Source: Bacteroidia bacterium (GTDB lineage: Bacteria; Bacteroidota; Bacteroidia; Bacteroidales; Azobacteroidaceae). From it: 64,000 nucleotides of DNA. The translations under genes were made by a program, and so were the position numbers. The number at the start of each line of letters is the position of its first letter. Positions within the stretch are counted from its first letter, which is position 1. Below are positions 8,260 to 18,211 of the stretch, piece after piece. The stretch spans positions 1 through 64,000 of the forward strand of contig BNYG01000006.1 of assembly GCA_026000155.1 (NCBI GenBank). Reading direction: 5' to 3'. A model generated the notes under the pieces. That model worked only from the letters and a program-made list of their open reading frames with translations, searched no databases and had not been told where the DNA came from.

Positions 8260-10514
8260 AAATTTTTAACTATTATATCTTTCTTCCGGTCTGCCGGAAA
8301 AACATCCAATTGATTAATTTTAGTTCCCTGGCTTTTCACCCGTACGGTCGTATTGCCAAAGGCATGCATTTTAAAATCTACATTCCACGATTCCGGGAAA
8401 GCCGGTAGCACATAGATTTTTTCATCAACATTTTGTAAAATCATGTGTTGCAAAGCCAGCGTAAAAACGCCTCCATTATCAAAATCCGGCACATAATCGC
8501 TACCCGGTTTCCAGAAAGCCGGAAAACGAATAGCCGGTTCAAGGGCGGTGATATTTTTCATAATGCCGTTTTTAGCTTCGTCCGTTAATCCCAACAAGGC
8601 AGCCTGTATGGGGCATTGCGACCAGCAATTGCTTTGTTTCCATATCCGGTCGTTGTAAGTATTAAGCGCCACATTTAAATCGGGATGTCCTATTCCGTAG
8701 AGTTTGAACGGAAAAACAACATAAAGCTCCGGATTTTCATAATTGCGTCCAATACCGTATTCTTCCGCCGGCAATATTTTTTGTTTGTTCTGTGTCATCG
8801 GAATGGCCGGCAAGGATTTCAAACAATTATTCCATTCATTCAACAATTGCTTGTCGATTAAGTTTTCCGGCAAATCAGTTAATTGGGCAATCGTATAGCG
8901 CAAACCGGCATTGTAATCCACCGGATTAACACAATCCCAGAATTGTTCGATGGCATTGGCCGGAACAAAGCGAATGGTATTGTTGATGCGCGGCCAGTGC
9001 TGGTCAAAAAAACGGATGACTTGCGTGGCAAAAGGTACAATATATTCTTTCGCAAAAGCTTCGTTTTTCGTATAATCGTAATATTCCAGCATTAATGTCA
9101 ACACTTCCAGAGCGCCTGAATAATGATACCGGATCCAACGGGTATCCGATGCCTTACCGTCCACATTATTCCATCCCCAATCGTCCTGGATATATAAACC
9201 GAAGAAATTCAGGGTTTCTGGGAAAAAAGCGCCTCCGTGTCCGTAGTATTTTTTAGTAATATCCGATTGGATACCCAGCATATTCTTGTACATATCGAAC
9301 CAGGGTTTCAGCAAGTCGTAATCGCCCGATGCGGTCAACGGCATATAAAATAAACGGTTGTTTTGATGCCAATAGCCCGGTCCCCAATTCCTGTAATCGC
9401 CGTTCAATCCTTTGTAATCGAAGGTAAAATTCCCTCCGTTGAATTTGGCAGGATAAGTTCCACGACTTTGGCAAGCCATCATAAACCGTTGAAGCAAATA
9501 GGCTTGTGTTACTTTTTGAGCATCCGCATCACCGGACAGGAAAATCCAGCTTCTATCCCAAAAATTGTCCCACCAGGCAGAATGCTGTTGACGTGCCGTT
9601 TCTACTTTTCCGGCAGCAATGGAATTGACAAGGCTTCCCAATTGCGCATCCCATGCTGCAACTGTTTCTGTTTGTGCGGTATAGGGATAAATGGAAAGTG
9701 CAAATTTCTTGCCGGTTTTAGCGGAAATCAACGTACTGTCATTCAAAGGTTGCATATTTGTTCCCAGAATCGCTGCGCCAAACGTCCGGTGCAAGTAAGG
9801 ATCGGGATATTTGGAAATTAATTCCGGTATATTTTGTTTCGTGAGAATGGTAGGATAAAAAGAACTTTCATTCCGGTGATACCATTGGATCCGATCCGGT
9901 TTTTTCACCAGTACATCCGCACTTTCAGACGGACGGACAGGGCTGTTCATCAATCCCCTGAAACTCGAAGCCAAACGATCGTCTGACGAAGGAAGCGTAT
10001 AGGGTTCGGGGCGCATAAGTTCTGTGGTACAGGTAATTGAAATATCTTTTTTCGCCTCCGTTTCCACCCTCACTACCGGTTGATTGGCATCAATCCATAT
10101 TTTCAGTTTTACTTCATTCCCTTTGGTTCCTGCCGACACATTGATTTCCCCTCCGTACAGATTGAGCGTTTGGGAAAAGTGTGCATCCTCAACAAAAGGA
10201 TTGGGTGAAAGGCTAATCCGTACCCTGCCGACTTTCAGCAAGCGGGTGGCTTCGCTCCAAGTATCGGATTTTCCGATGTACAACATCAGATCGCCTCCTT
10301 TTTCAATCCATACATTGGCGGTGATATCCCCGTTTCCCAAAGGCATGGATTCCATAGAACCGTTCACACTCAATGTATTCCACGTTACATTGTAGGCATT
10401 CAATTGTTTCAGGACATCTTCCGGCAAGCGGTTTTTGGCCTGAACAGCCAAACTTCCCGAAATCAACAAAAAAGAAAAAAGGATAGTTTGAATCCAATAA
10501 AACTTGTTTTTCAT
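8256..10514 (-). CDS. GH95-like / DUF5703 secreted glycoside hydrolase
   Basis: 752 residues with a Sec signal peptide ending near AVQA-KN (residues 1-26). The N-terminal part (VTWNTLSVNGSMESMPLGNGDITANVWIEKGG, read in segments) is the DUF5703-type beta-sandwich. The rest looks like an (alpha/alpha)6-barrel with GH95-type motifs such as YWHQNNRLFY and LQDDWGWNNVDG-like stretches. GH95 relatives remove alpha-L-fucose or alpha-L-galactose. The protein should act in the periplasm. It lies 14 bp after the acyl-CoA synthetase pseudogene and overlaps dapL by 4 bp, an odd setting for a glycosidase. Substrate not assignable. Confidence 0.75.
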   Translation of the reverse strand: MKNKFYWIQTILFSFLLISGSLAVQAKNRLPEDVLKQLNAYNVTWNTLSVNGSMESMPLGNGDITANVWIEKGGDLMLYIGKSDTWSEATRLLKVGRVRISLSPNPFVEDAHFSQTLNLYGGEINVSAGTKGNEVKLKIWIDANQPVVRVETEAKKDISITCTTELMRPEPYTLPSSDDRLASSFRGLMNSPVRPSESADVLVKKPDRIQWYHRNESSFYPTILTKQNIPELISKYPDPYLHRTFGAAILGTNMQPLNDSTLISAKTGKKFALSIYPYTAQTETVAAWDAQLGSLVNSIAAGKVETARQQHSAWWDNFWDRSWIFLSGDADAQKVTQAYLLQRFMMACQSRGTYPAKFNGGNFTFDYKGLNGDYRNWGPGYWHQNNRLFYMPLTASGDYDLLKPWFDMYKNMLGIQSDITKKYYGHGGAFFPETLNFFGLYIQDDWGWNNVDGKASDTRWIRYHYSGALEVLTLMLEYYDYTKNEAFAKEYIVPFATQVIRFFDQHWPRINNTIRFVPANAIEQFWDCVNPVDYNAGLRYTIAQLTDLPENLIDKQLLNEWNNCLKSLPAIPMTQNKQKILPAEEYGIGRNYENPELYVVFPFKLYGIGHPDLNVALNTYNDRIWKQSNCWSQCPIQAALLGLTDEAKNGIMKNITALEPAIRFPAFWKPGSDYVPDFDNGGVFTLALQHMILQNVDEKIYVLPAFPESWNVDFKMHAFGNTTVRVKSQGTKINQLDVFPADRKKDIIVKNL

Positions 10515-10528
10515 TTAGCTATAAATAA

Positions 10529-12181
10529 TTAATTGTACAAATAACGTTTGATGCTCTTTTTGGGAGTCTTTTCAAACTCATTCGGATACAGTTGGATTTC
10601 GGCGATCTTTTCGTAAGAAGCGACCATCCCGTTGATCGTATTTTTATTTTGATCCATGATCTTTTTCAGGTCGTCTTCATTCATACCTACGGAATCTACC
10701 GCTTCATAATCCGGATAAATGAGCGCTATCAATTTGCCGTTCCGGTCCACCACTAAACTTTCCATTATGAAAGGCAGGTTATCCAATTTGGCTTCTATTT
10801 CTTCCGGGTAAATGTTTTGTCCGCTGGCGCTCAGGATCATACTTTTGGAACGTCCGCGGATAAAAATATTGTTGTCGCAGTCGATCGTTCCCAAATCACC
10901 GGTTTTCAACCAGCCGTCTTCGGTAAAGGCCGCTTTCGTGGCTTCTTCATTTTTATAATAACCCACCATCACGTTCTGTCCTTTTACCTGAATTTCTCCG
11001 GCAATCGTATAAGGATCTTCCGATTCAATCCGTACTTGCATGCAAGGCAATACTTGACCGCAGGAATGAGCCACATACGAATCAACAAGTGAAAAACTGA
11101 TCAAGGGAGCGCATTCCGTCATTCCGTAACCAACCGAAACGGGGAATTTTATTTTAAGCAAAAACTCTTCTACTTCCGCATTCAACGGAGCGCCGCCAAT
11201 AATGACCTGGGCAAAATTTCCACCAAACGAATCCACCAATTTTTTACGGATTTGCGCATAAATTTGTACATCTAAAAAGGGTACGCTTAAAGCCAGTTTC
11301 ATGGGGAGTTTGTCCAAAGTCGGCAGAATCATTTTCCGGTAGATTTTTTCCAGAATCAAGGGAACGGAAATGATCAAAACCGGTTTCACATCGGCAAAAG
11401 CTTTCAGCAAAATTTTCGGAGAAGGTGTTTTTCCTAAAATAGTTACATCGCATCCGGCAGATACCGCATACAAAAATTCAAAAGCCGAGCCGTAAGTGTG
11501 TGCCATGGGCAGGAAAGACAACATGGCATCTCCCGGCTTCAAATTGAACTTCGCATGGGCAAAGGTAATATTTCCCGACAAATTGCTTCCGGTAATCATC
11601 ACGCCTTTACTGAAACCGGTGGTGCCGGAAGTATAATTCAATACCAATATACTATCATTCGAAACAGGTTTATAATTAATGTTTTTGCGATTAAATGCAG
11701 GATATTTTTGGTGGAATTTAGTATCGAATTGAGTCCTAATTTCCTCCAATTCTTCCTCTTCTTTCTGGTATTTCAAACCGAAATCCGTCAGCGAAAAGGC
11801 TCCCCGCAATTCGGGCAGTTTTTCTTCTTCCAAAGTTTCCCAGGTATTATCGCCGGTAAAAAGGAACACCGATTCCGAATGATTGATAATATGATGAATA
11901 TCGTTCGAACTAAAGTCCTGTAAAATAGGGACAATCGTTGCCCCTTAGGTAACGGTTGCCAGATAGGCGATACACCACCTGGAGTTATTTTTACCGACCA
12001 ATGCTATTTTATCTCCTCTTTTTACCTTGCATTCTGCAAAAAGGATATGCAACCGGGCAATTTCTTTCGCTATTTCACCATAAGTAAATGAAGTACTTGT
12101 TCCATAATCGGTTAACGCAGGAAGTTCAAAATTATTCTTGAAAGTATCTTCGAGAAGCTGAACAAAATTTTCTTTTTCCAT
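10529..12181 (-). pseudogene. Long-chain acyl-CoA synthetase (AMP-binding) interrupted by an in-frame stop
   Basis: Read on the minus strand from the ATG at 12181, the frame is open for 78 codons, meets TAA at 11945-11947, and then stays in the same frame to 10529 (550 sense codons if the stop is ignored). Sequence before and after the stop belongs to one AMP-forming ligase: KRGDKIALVGKNNSRWCIAYLATVT before, GATIVPILQDFSSNDIHHII after. The ATP loop LVLNYTSGTTGFSKGVM, the motif SVGYGMTECAPL and GWLKTGDLG follow. The stop most simply arose from a TAC or TAT tyrosine codon by one base change. An internal ATG at 11869 could give a 446-residue fragment lacking the N-terminus. Could also be a sequencing error. 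Confidence 0.85.
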
Positions 12182-12204
12182 GGCACATTTTTTAATTATT
12201 TGTG

Positions 12205-12212
12205 CAAAAATA
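12205..12212 (-). promoter_or_regulatory. -7 element for acyl-CoA synthetase / glycosidase / dapL transcript
   Basis: The minus strand reads TATTTTTG, matching TAnnTTTG, 23 bp upstream of the start at 12181. The three minus-strand genes that follow have gaps of 14 bp or overlaps, so they probably share this promoter. Confidence 0.5.
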
Positions 12213-12244
12213 AGGAAAAATATGGCATTAACAAAAAATTAATG

Positions 12245-12252
12245 TATTTTTG
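12245..12252 (+). promoter_or_regulatory. -7 element for the first Kelch regulator
   Basis: TATTTTTG matches TAnnTTTG and lies about 56 bp before the ATG at 12309. It is back to back with the minus-strand promoter at 12205-12212. Confidence 0.5.
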
Positions 12253-12308
12253 TCCAACATTAGAATATGTGCGTTATCCATAAAATTTAAACAATTGTGA
12301 AACAATTC

Positions 12309-14834
12309 ATGAAGAATATTATTTTGTTGTTTTTATTACTTATCCGGGCTATATCTGGCATCGTTGCTCAAGATGTAAACTATGGACTTGCATTCAATTC
12401 TTCTGAAGTAGTACAGGAAAAACGTACCGGATTAAACTTGACTCCTTCCAACCCCCTTTCATTCCCTAACGGTTTTTCCTTGTCTTTTGATATTTGTATC
12501 CAAACAAATTCCGGATTCAGCTATGGTTATGTGTGCAGAATCATGGGTCAGAATGAACAACATATTGACATCCTTTTGCGTGAAGCAGAATTGGTTGTCA
12601 CTCATTCACTGGATAAAACCATTGCTGTTTTTTCACCTAACAACATCTATTATACCTTTAACCGTTATCTTACTTTTGATGTACAATTTGACATTGAAAA
12701 TAACACACTGAATATTGCCATGAAAGGCAAAAAAATTTCTACGAAAAGAGTACCCATGAAAGATTTCAAGGAAGTGAACATTGTATTCGGTAAATGTAAT
12801 GACCCCCAATTTCAAGTCTATGATGTTCCAAAAATAGCTATCAAAGATATTCGAATCAATAATCACAAAGAAAATCCGGTTCTTTTTTGGCCTTTATCCA
12901 CCCATATTCAAGATGGAGTGCTGGATGAATTAAAACAACAATTGGCATCTGTCGAAAATCCGCAATGGATATTGGATAGCTATGCTTCCTGGAAACAGCA
13001 AATTGCTTTTAATACCCAGGATAATCCTCAAATTTGTTTTAATCCTGACAATAATAATATGGCTATTTTCGACCAAACGTTTTTTTATTCCTACGACTTC
13101 AATTCACAAACCCTTACAAAAAAGCAATTGGAAAAAAGGAATACTGAAAACTTTTATACAAATCACGTAGGATATAATTCATTGACTCATGCTTATTACT
13201 CCTACTTCGAGGTTAAGGAAGATGTAACTACCTACGATACAACAACAAACAAGTGGAATTATATGGTTGACAAGGTGCGGACAAGTTCTTATTATTGGCA
13301 TCACAACAAAATTATAGCTCCCTTCGATAGTTGTCTGTACATATTTGGAGGTTATGGGCACCACAGATACAACAGCACCATCAATAGATATGATTTCAAA
13401 ACGCAAATATGGGAAGAACGGCATTTTCATGGAGACCAAATTCAACCGCGCTATTTAAGCGGGCTGGGCTCCCTTGATGAAAACAGGATTCTTGTTTTTG
13501 GCGGTTATGGTAGCGAAACCGGTGCACAGGAACTATCACCTCAAAACTATTACGATTTGTATATTGTGGATATAAAAGCAATGGCTATCAAAAAAATATG
13601 GGAATTAACACCTCCCGATGAAAACTTTGTAGTAGCCAATTCGCTTGTTGTGGATACTTTAAATAAATGTTTTTATGCCTTGTGCTTCCCGCACCAAAGA
13701 TATAACACCAAGCTGTTTTTGGGAAAATTTTCTTTGGAAAAACCTGAATATGAAATATTGGCCAACAATATTCCCTTTGTTTTTCAGGATATTTCTTCCT
13801 ATGTGGATTTGTTTTTGAATAAAAAAACAGATGAATTGGTAGCCATAACCGCTTCACCCGCTACACAGGATTCAACGATTACCATTTCAATTTATTCTCT
13901 GGCATACCCGCCCTTGGCAGAGAAAGATTTATATCAGCAACATCACAACCGGCTATTTGACAGGAAAATTATTGTCGCCTTTTTCGCCTTGTTAGGAGTA
14001 TTATTATATATGAAGAAAGGAAACAAAAAAAACCGGAAATTTCTGATGGTTCCGGATTTGCCAACAGACAGTGTTGAAAACAATGAATCTTCCAAAACTC
14101 GAATCGACAAAAGCGCCATTTTTTTATTTGGCGGATTTCGGGTACTTGATAAAAATGGACACAATGTAACAGGCAAATTTTCTCCTTTGCTCAAACAGCT
14201 ATTTCACATTATATTGTTGAATACCTTGAAGGATGGAAAAGGTGTCTCTTCCTTAAAAATCAGAGAAACACTTTGGTTTGACAAAACACAAGAAAGCGCC
14301 AGAAACAACAGAGGAGTATTGATAAGCCGATTGAGACAGATTTTCGAACAGGTGGGCACCATTAATATCGACAACAACAATTCATTTTGGACTATTGAAT
14401 TTGGGTCTGACATCTATTGTGATTATTATGAAGCGATTACCTTAATGAAGCGACTGAGGAATTCAGATAATCCAAGCAATGAAGATGTACGCAATCTTCT
14501 ATTCACTGTATTGGGAGGAACTATGTTGCCCCATCTACAGAATGATTGGATTGATCCGTTTAAAGCCGATTTTTCCAATAATCTGATAGATGCTTTGCTC
14601 TATGTTTTGCACCACCCCCATCAACAATTATCACCCAAAGATTACATAGATGTGGCGGATGCTATTTTTATCCATGATGCACTGAATGAAGACGCCCTGA
14701 CAATAAAGTGCAAAACCTTGGTAACAATGGGTAAAAACGGATTGGCAAAAGGTGTTTACTCGTCATTTATAAAAGAATATAACGCTTCTTTCAGCTCAAC
14801 ATTTAAATACTCTTTCGACCAAATCGTTTCTTAA
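12309..14834 (+). CDS. Membrane-spanning regulator: LamG-like + Kelch propeller, TM helix, winged helix + BTAD-like tail
   Basis: About 841 residues from the ATG (a GTG 12 bp upstream is possible). In order: signal peptide (to about residue 20); a LamG/concanavalin-like sandwich (SNPLSFPNGFSLSFDICIQ); Kelch-type propeller blades (LYIFGGYGHHRYNSTINRYD, then RILVFGGYGSETG); one membrane helix near residues 553-570 (IIVAFFALLGVLLYM) followed by KKGNKKNRK as a positive-inside stop. The cytoplasmic part starts with SAIFLFGGFRVLDKNG, a winged-helix of the OmpR/SARP kind (ESARNNRGVLISRLRQIF as recognition region), then a BTAD/TPR-like helical tail. This would sense a periplasmic ligand and bind DNA directly. 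It precedes a SusC/SusD locus. A paralogue lies at 57036. Domain calls are by eye; function is inference. Confidence 0.75.
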   Translation: MKNIILLFLLLIRAISGIVAQDVNYGLAFNSSEVVQEKRTGLNLTPSNPLSFPNGFSLSFDICIQTNSGFSYGYVCRIMGQNEQHIDILLREAELVVTHSLDKTIAVFSPNNIYYTFNRYLTFDVQFDIENNTLNIAMKGKKISTKRVPMKDFKEVNIVFGKCNDPQFQVYDVPKIAIKDIRINNHKENPVLFWPLSTHIQDGVLDELKQQLASVENPQWILDSYASWKQQIAFNTQDNPQICFNPDNNNMAIFDQTFFYSYDFNSQTLTKKQLEKRNTENFYTNHVGYNSLTHAYYSYFEVKEDVTTYDTTTNKWNYMVDKVRTSSYYWHHNKIIAPFDSCLYIFGGYGHHRYNSTINRYDFKTQIWEERHFHGDQIQPRYLSGLGSLDENRILVFGGYGSETGAQELSPQNYYDLYIVDIKAMAIKKIWELTPPDENFVVANSLVVDTLNKCFYALCFPHQRYNTKLFLGKFSLEKPEYEILANNIPFVFQDISSYVDLFLNKKTDELVAITASPATQDSTITISIYSLAYPPLAEKDLYQQHHNRLFDRKIIVAFFALLGVLLYMKKGNKKNRKFLMVPDLPTDSVENNESSKTRIDKSAIFLFGGFRVLDKNGHNVTGKFSPLLKQLFHIILLNTLKDGKGVSSLKIRETLWFDKTQESARNNRGVLISRLRQIFEQVGTINIDNNNSFWTIEFGSDIYCDYYEAITLMKRLRNSDNPSNEDVRNLLFTVLGGTMLPHLQNDWIDPFKADFSNNLIDALLYVLHHPHQQLSPKDYIDVADAIFIHDALNEDALTIKCKTLVTMGKNGLAKGVYSSFIKEYNASFSSTFKYSFDQIVS

Positions 14835-14865
14835 AAAGAGCAAACAAGAGTCTTTTTGAGATATA

Positions 14866-14900
14866 AACGTTATTTTTTTTGAAAAAATGTTCTTTTTTTT
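14866..14900 (+). terminator. Terminator-like hairpin after the first Kelch regulator
   Basis: AAC..ATTTTTT pairs with AAAAAAT.GTT around a short loop and is followed by a run of eight T. It separates the regulator from the SusC promoter. Confidence 0.5.
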
Positions 14901-14913
14901 CAAAATTTCCCCC

Positions 14914-14975
14914 TCGTTAATTATTTCATTAATCACTTCGTTTATTACTTCGTTATTGCGGTCAACATATCTTTA
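14914..14975 (+). promoter_or_regulatory. Four 12-bp direct repeats plus -7 element upstream of susC
   Basis: Four head-to-tail 12-mers occupy 14914-14961: TCGTTAATTATT, TCATTAATCACT, TCGTTTATTACT and TCGTTATTGCGG. Six bases later comes TATCTTTA (14968-14975), a near match to the TAnnTTTG -7 element, 35 bp before the SusC start. The same 12-mer with the same 6-bp gap to a -7 element recurs at 26083-26132. Tandem direct repeats abutting a promoter are how PhoB- and SARP-type winged helices bind, so this is a candidate operator for the adjacent Kelch regulator. Confidence 0.7.
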
Positions 14976-15010
14976 CGAGATATTTTTTATCTAATATTAA
15001 ATAGTATGAT

Positions 15011-18000
15011 ATGAAAGACTCAAAAAAGAGACTCAAACGAAAGAGTGATTTTGAAAACAGAAGCAAAACGTTCGGGATGATTCACCGGGTTGCTGTTCTG
15101 TTGTTTTGTTTGGCGATTTCATCATCGCTGTATGCGCAAAAGAGAGTACAGGGAACTGTAGTTGACACTAAAGGTGAAGTAGTTATTGGAGCATCCGTTG
15201 TCGTTGACAAAACGACAAGAGGAACGGTGACTGACATTGACGGAAAGTTTTCTATTACAGCCGGCTCAAATGAATCTTTGAAAATAACCTATATCGGTTA
15301 TAAAGAGAACATCGTATTGGTCGGCAATCAAACCGAATTAGTCATCGTCTTGGAGGAAAATCAAGAGATGCTGGACGAAGTGGTGGTAGTGGCTTTCGGA
15401 ACACAGAAGAAAGAAAGTATGATTAGTTCGATTGAAACGGTCAATCCGAAAGAACTGAAGGTACCTTCGAGCAACTTGACAACCGCTCTTGCAGGTAGGG
15501 TGTCCGGTTTGATAGCCTATCAACGAAGCGGAGAGCCGGGAAAAGACAATGCCGACTTCTTCATTCGTGGTGTAACTACATTCGGTTACAAGAAAGACCC
15601 GCTTATTTTGATAGATGGAGTAGAAACCAATTCTACGGAACTTGCCCGTTTAACTCCGGATGACATTGAAGCATTCTCTATCTTGAAAGATGCTACGGCA
15701 ACCGCTTTGTATGGAGCACGTGGCGCCAATGGGGTAATCCAAATCAAAACAAAGGAAGGACAGGAAGGCCCTGCTAAAGTACAGGTACGCTTGGAAAATT
15801 CATTTTCTTCCAATACGCGCAATATCGAATTGGCCGACCCGATTACTTTCATGCAGTTAAATAATGAAGCCCGTAATACGCGGAATTTGATAGGAAGTAC
15901 GGATTCAAGATACACTCCCGAAAAAATAGACCAGACAATCAGAGGCGGAAATCCTTACGTATATCCTGCCAATGACTGGCGCGAATTGTTGATAAAAGAC
16001 GTGGCAAGCAACCAGCGTGCCAATTTGAGTGTGAGCGGCGGAGGCGGTATAGCCCGCTACTATATAGCAGGCAGCTATACCAAAGACAATGGAAACCTGA
16101 AAGTTGACAAAAAGAATAATTTCAACAACAATATTGATTTGCGTTCGTATCAACTTCGCTCCAATATCAATATCAATGTCACGAAAACGACGGAAGCTAT
16201 TGTTCGCTTGGCAGGTAGTTTTGATGATTACACCGGCCCCTTAGATGGTGGGGAAGGAATGTATCAAAAGATTATGCAAGCCAATCCGGTGGAATTTCCG
16301 GCGTATTTTCCGGCTGAATACTCAGTAGGAACGCAGCATATTTTATTCGGTAATGCTCCACGTGGAAATATGGCTGCCGGTTATATAAATCCATATGCCG
16401 ATTTGGTAAGAGGGTATAAAGAATCTACAAAATCACGAATAGAGGCAGCTTTCGAAGTGAAACAAGATTTTGGCTTTATCACCCCCGGCTTGAACGGACG
16501 CGCTTTGTTCAACACTTCCCGCTATGCTTATTTTGATGTAATGCGCGCTTATAATCCTTATTATTATGCCGTTTCTAATTATGACCGGTTTTCGGGAGAA
16601 CTTCCAACCATCAGATTGTTGAATGAAGAAAATAACCCTACCGAATATTTGAATTATGCGCAAGGAGAGAAAGATACTAATTCAACGGTTTATGTAGAAG
16701 CCGCCTTGACCTATAATAAAAAGGTGAACGATGTACACGATATCAGCGGATTGCTCGTATATCAACACCGCAACCAGCTTTATTCCAATAAAGAAACATT
16801 GCAATTGTCATTGCCTTATCGCAATCAAGGTGTTTCAGGTCGGTTCACTTATGGTTTTGACAGCCGTTACTTGGTCGAATTAAACTTCGGTTACAATGGC
16901 TCTGAAAGATTTCACAAATCCGAACGATTTGGTTTCTTTCCTGCTGTGGGTGGAGGCTGGATAGTTTCCAACGAGAAATTTTGGAGCGGCTTGGAAAAAA
17001 CCCTGCCCAAGTTTAAATTAAAAGGAACTTATGGTCTTGTGGGTAACGATGCCATCGGCGACGAAAATGACCGTTTCTTCTATCTTTCGGAAATGAATAT
17101 GGCGGAAGGCGGAAGAGGATACACCTTCGGACAAGGGCTTAATTCAGGCGGACAAACCAGGGACGGGGTAAGAATTCTCCGTTATGAAAACAAAGCAATT
17201 ACTTGGGAAACAGCCTATAAAACCAATCTTGGTTTTGAATTAAATGTTTTAGGCAATTTTGAAATACAAGCGGATTATTTTACCGAACAACGTAAAAATA
17301 TCTTGATGACAAGAAGTTCAATTCCATCCACCATGGGTTTATCGGCAGATGTGAAAGCCAATGTGGGGGAAGCCAAAGCAGGCGGATTTGATGCATCTAT
17401 TGATTATAACAAATTTTTCAAGTCGGGTTTTTGGCTGCAAGGCAGGGCGAATTTCACGTATGCTCACAGCGAATTTACGCTTTATGAAGAACCGGAATAC
17501 AAAGAAAAATACAAATCAAGGGTAGGCAATTCCCTCAATCAACAATACGGTTTAATTGCAGAACGATTGTTTGTGGATGATTATGAAGTGGCAAATTCGC
17601 CAACACAAACTTTTGGCGAATACATGGCAGGCGATATCAAATACCGGGATGTAAACGGCGACGGCATTATTACCGATTTGGACGAAGTACCATTGGGCTA
17701 TCCCGAAGTTCCTGAAATCGTTTATGGTTTTGGACTGTCGACAGGAAATGACAACTTCGATGTTTCACTTTTCTTCCAAGGACAGGCGCGTTCTTCGTTT
17801 TGGATTGATGCAACGGAAACAAGTCCGTTCAGCTTCAATGACAATGGTCAAAGACCTATCTTGAAAGTGTATGCCGACAGTCACTGGTCGGAAAACAACC
17901 GCGACTTATATGCTATCTGGCCGCGTTTAAGCGAGAATGTCATAGCCAATAATACCCATAGAAGTTCTTGGTTTATGCGTGACGGATCATTCTTAAGACT

Positions 18001-18199
18001 TAAAACGCTTGAAGTGGGTTATAAATTGCCGAGAAAATTACTGAGGAAAGCGCATCTTGATAATATCCGGATTTATGCAACCGGCAACAATCTGTTGCTT
18101 TTCAGCAGATTCAACCTTTGGGATATTGAAATGGGAGGAAAAGGCTTAGGCTATCCTATTCAAAAAGTTTATAATGTTGGTATTCAAATTGGCTTTTAA
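15011..18199 (+). CDS. SusC/RagA-family TonB-dependent outer-membrane transporter
   Basis: 1062 residues. A long basic N-region precedes the signal peptide (cleavage near LYAQ-KR). Next is a carboxypeptidase-D-regulatory-like domain (VQGTVVDTKGEVVIGASVVV), then the TonB plug beginning at DEVVVVAFGTQKKE and continuing through RGVTTFGYKKDPLILIDGVE and ILKDATATALYGARGANGV. A beta-barrel fills the rest, ending in the aromatic QIGF. It imports large oligosaccharides together with the SusD-like lipoprotein 12 bp downstream. The ligand is not readable from sequence. The upstream repeats suggest control by the Kelch regulator at 12309. Confidence 0.95.
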   Translation: MKDSKKRLKRKSDFENRSKTFGMIHRVAVLLFCLAISSSLYAQKRVQGTVVDTKGEVVIGASVVVDKTTRGTVTDIDGKFSITAGSNESLKITYIGYKENIVLVGNQTELVIVLEENQEMLDEVVVVAFGTQKKESMISSIETVNPKELKVPSSNLTTALAGRVSGLIAYQRSGEPGKDNADFFIRGVTTFGYKKDPLILIDGVETNSTELARLTPDDIEAFSILKDATATALYGARGANGVIQIKTKEGQEGPAKVQVRLENSFSSNTRNIELADPITFMQLNNEARNTRNLIGSTDSRYTPEKIDQTIRGGNPYVYPANDWRELLIKDVASNQRANLSVSGGGGIARYYIAGSYTKDNGNLKVDKKNNFNNNIDLRSYQLRSNININVTKTTEAIVRLAGSFDDYTGPLDGGEGMYQKIMQANPVEFPAYFPAEYSVGTQHILFGNAPRGNMAAGYINPYADLVRGYKESTKSRIEAAFEVKQDFGFITPGLNGRALFNTSRYAYFDVMRAYNPYYYAVSNYDRFSGELPTIRLLNEENNPTEYLNYAQGEKDTNSTVYVEAALTYNKKVNDVHDISGLLVYQHRNQLYSNKETLQLSLPYRNQGVSGRFTYGFDSRYLVELNFGYNGSERFHKSERFGFFPAVGGGWIVSNEKFWSGLEKTLPKFKLKGTYGLVGNDAIGDENDRFFYLSEMNMAEGGRGYTFGQGLNSGGQTRDGVRILRYENKAITWETAYKTNLGFELNVLGNFEIQADYFTEQRKNILMTRSSIPSTMGLSADVKANVGEAKAGGFDASIDYNKFFKSGFWLQGRANFTYAHSEFTLYEEPEYKEKYKSRVGNSLNQQYGLIAERLFVDDYEVANSPTQTFGEYMAGDIKYRDVNGDGIITDLDEVPLGYPEVPEIVYGFGLSTGNDNFDVSLFFQGQARSSFWIDATETSPFSFNDNGQRPILKVYADSHWSENNRDLYAIWPRLSENVIANNTHRSSWFMRDGSFLRLKTLEVGYKLPRKLLRKAHLDNIRIYATGNNLLLFSRFNLWDIEMGGKGLGYPIQKVYNVGIQIGF

Positions 18200-18211
18200 T
18201 AATTATAAAAG

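Noticed and set aside
11945..11947. Recoding (stop-codon read-through) in the acyl-CoA synthetase
   Set aside because: TAA is rarely recoded and no special context is visible; a nonsense mutation or error is simpler.
14914..14961. CRISPR-like array from the evenly spaced repeats
   Set aside because: Units are 12 bp, head to tail without spacers, and sit against a promoter; they look like operator sites.
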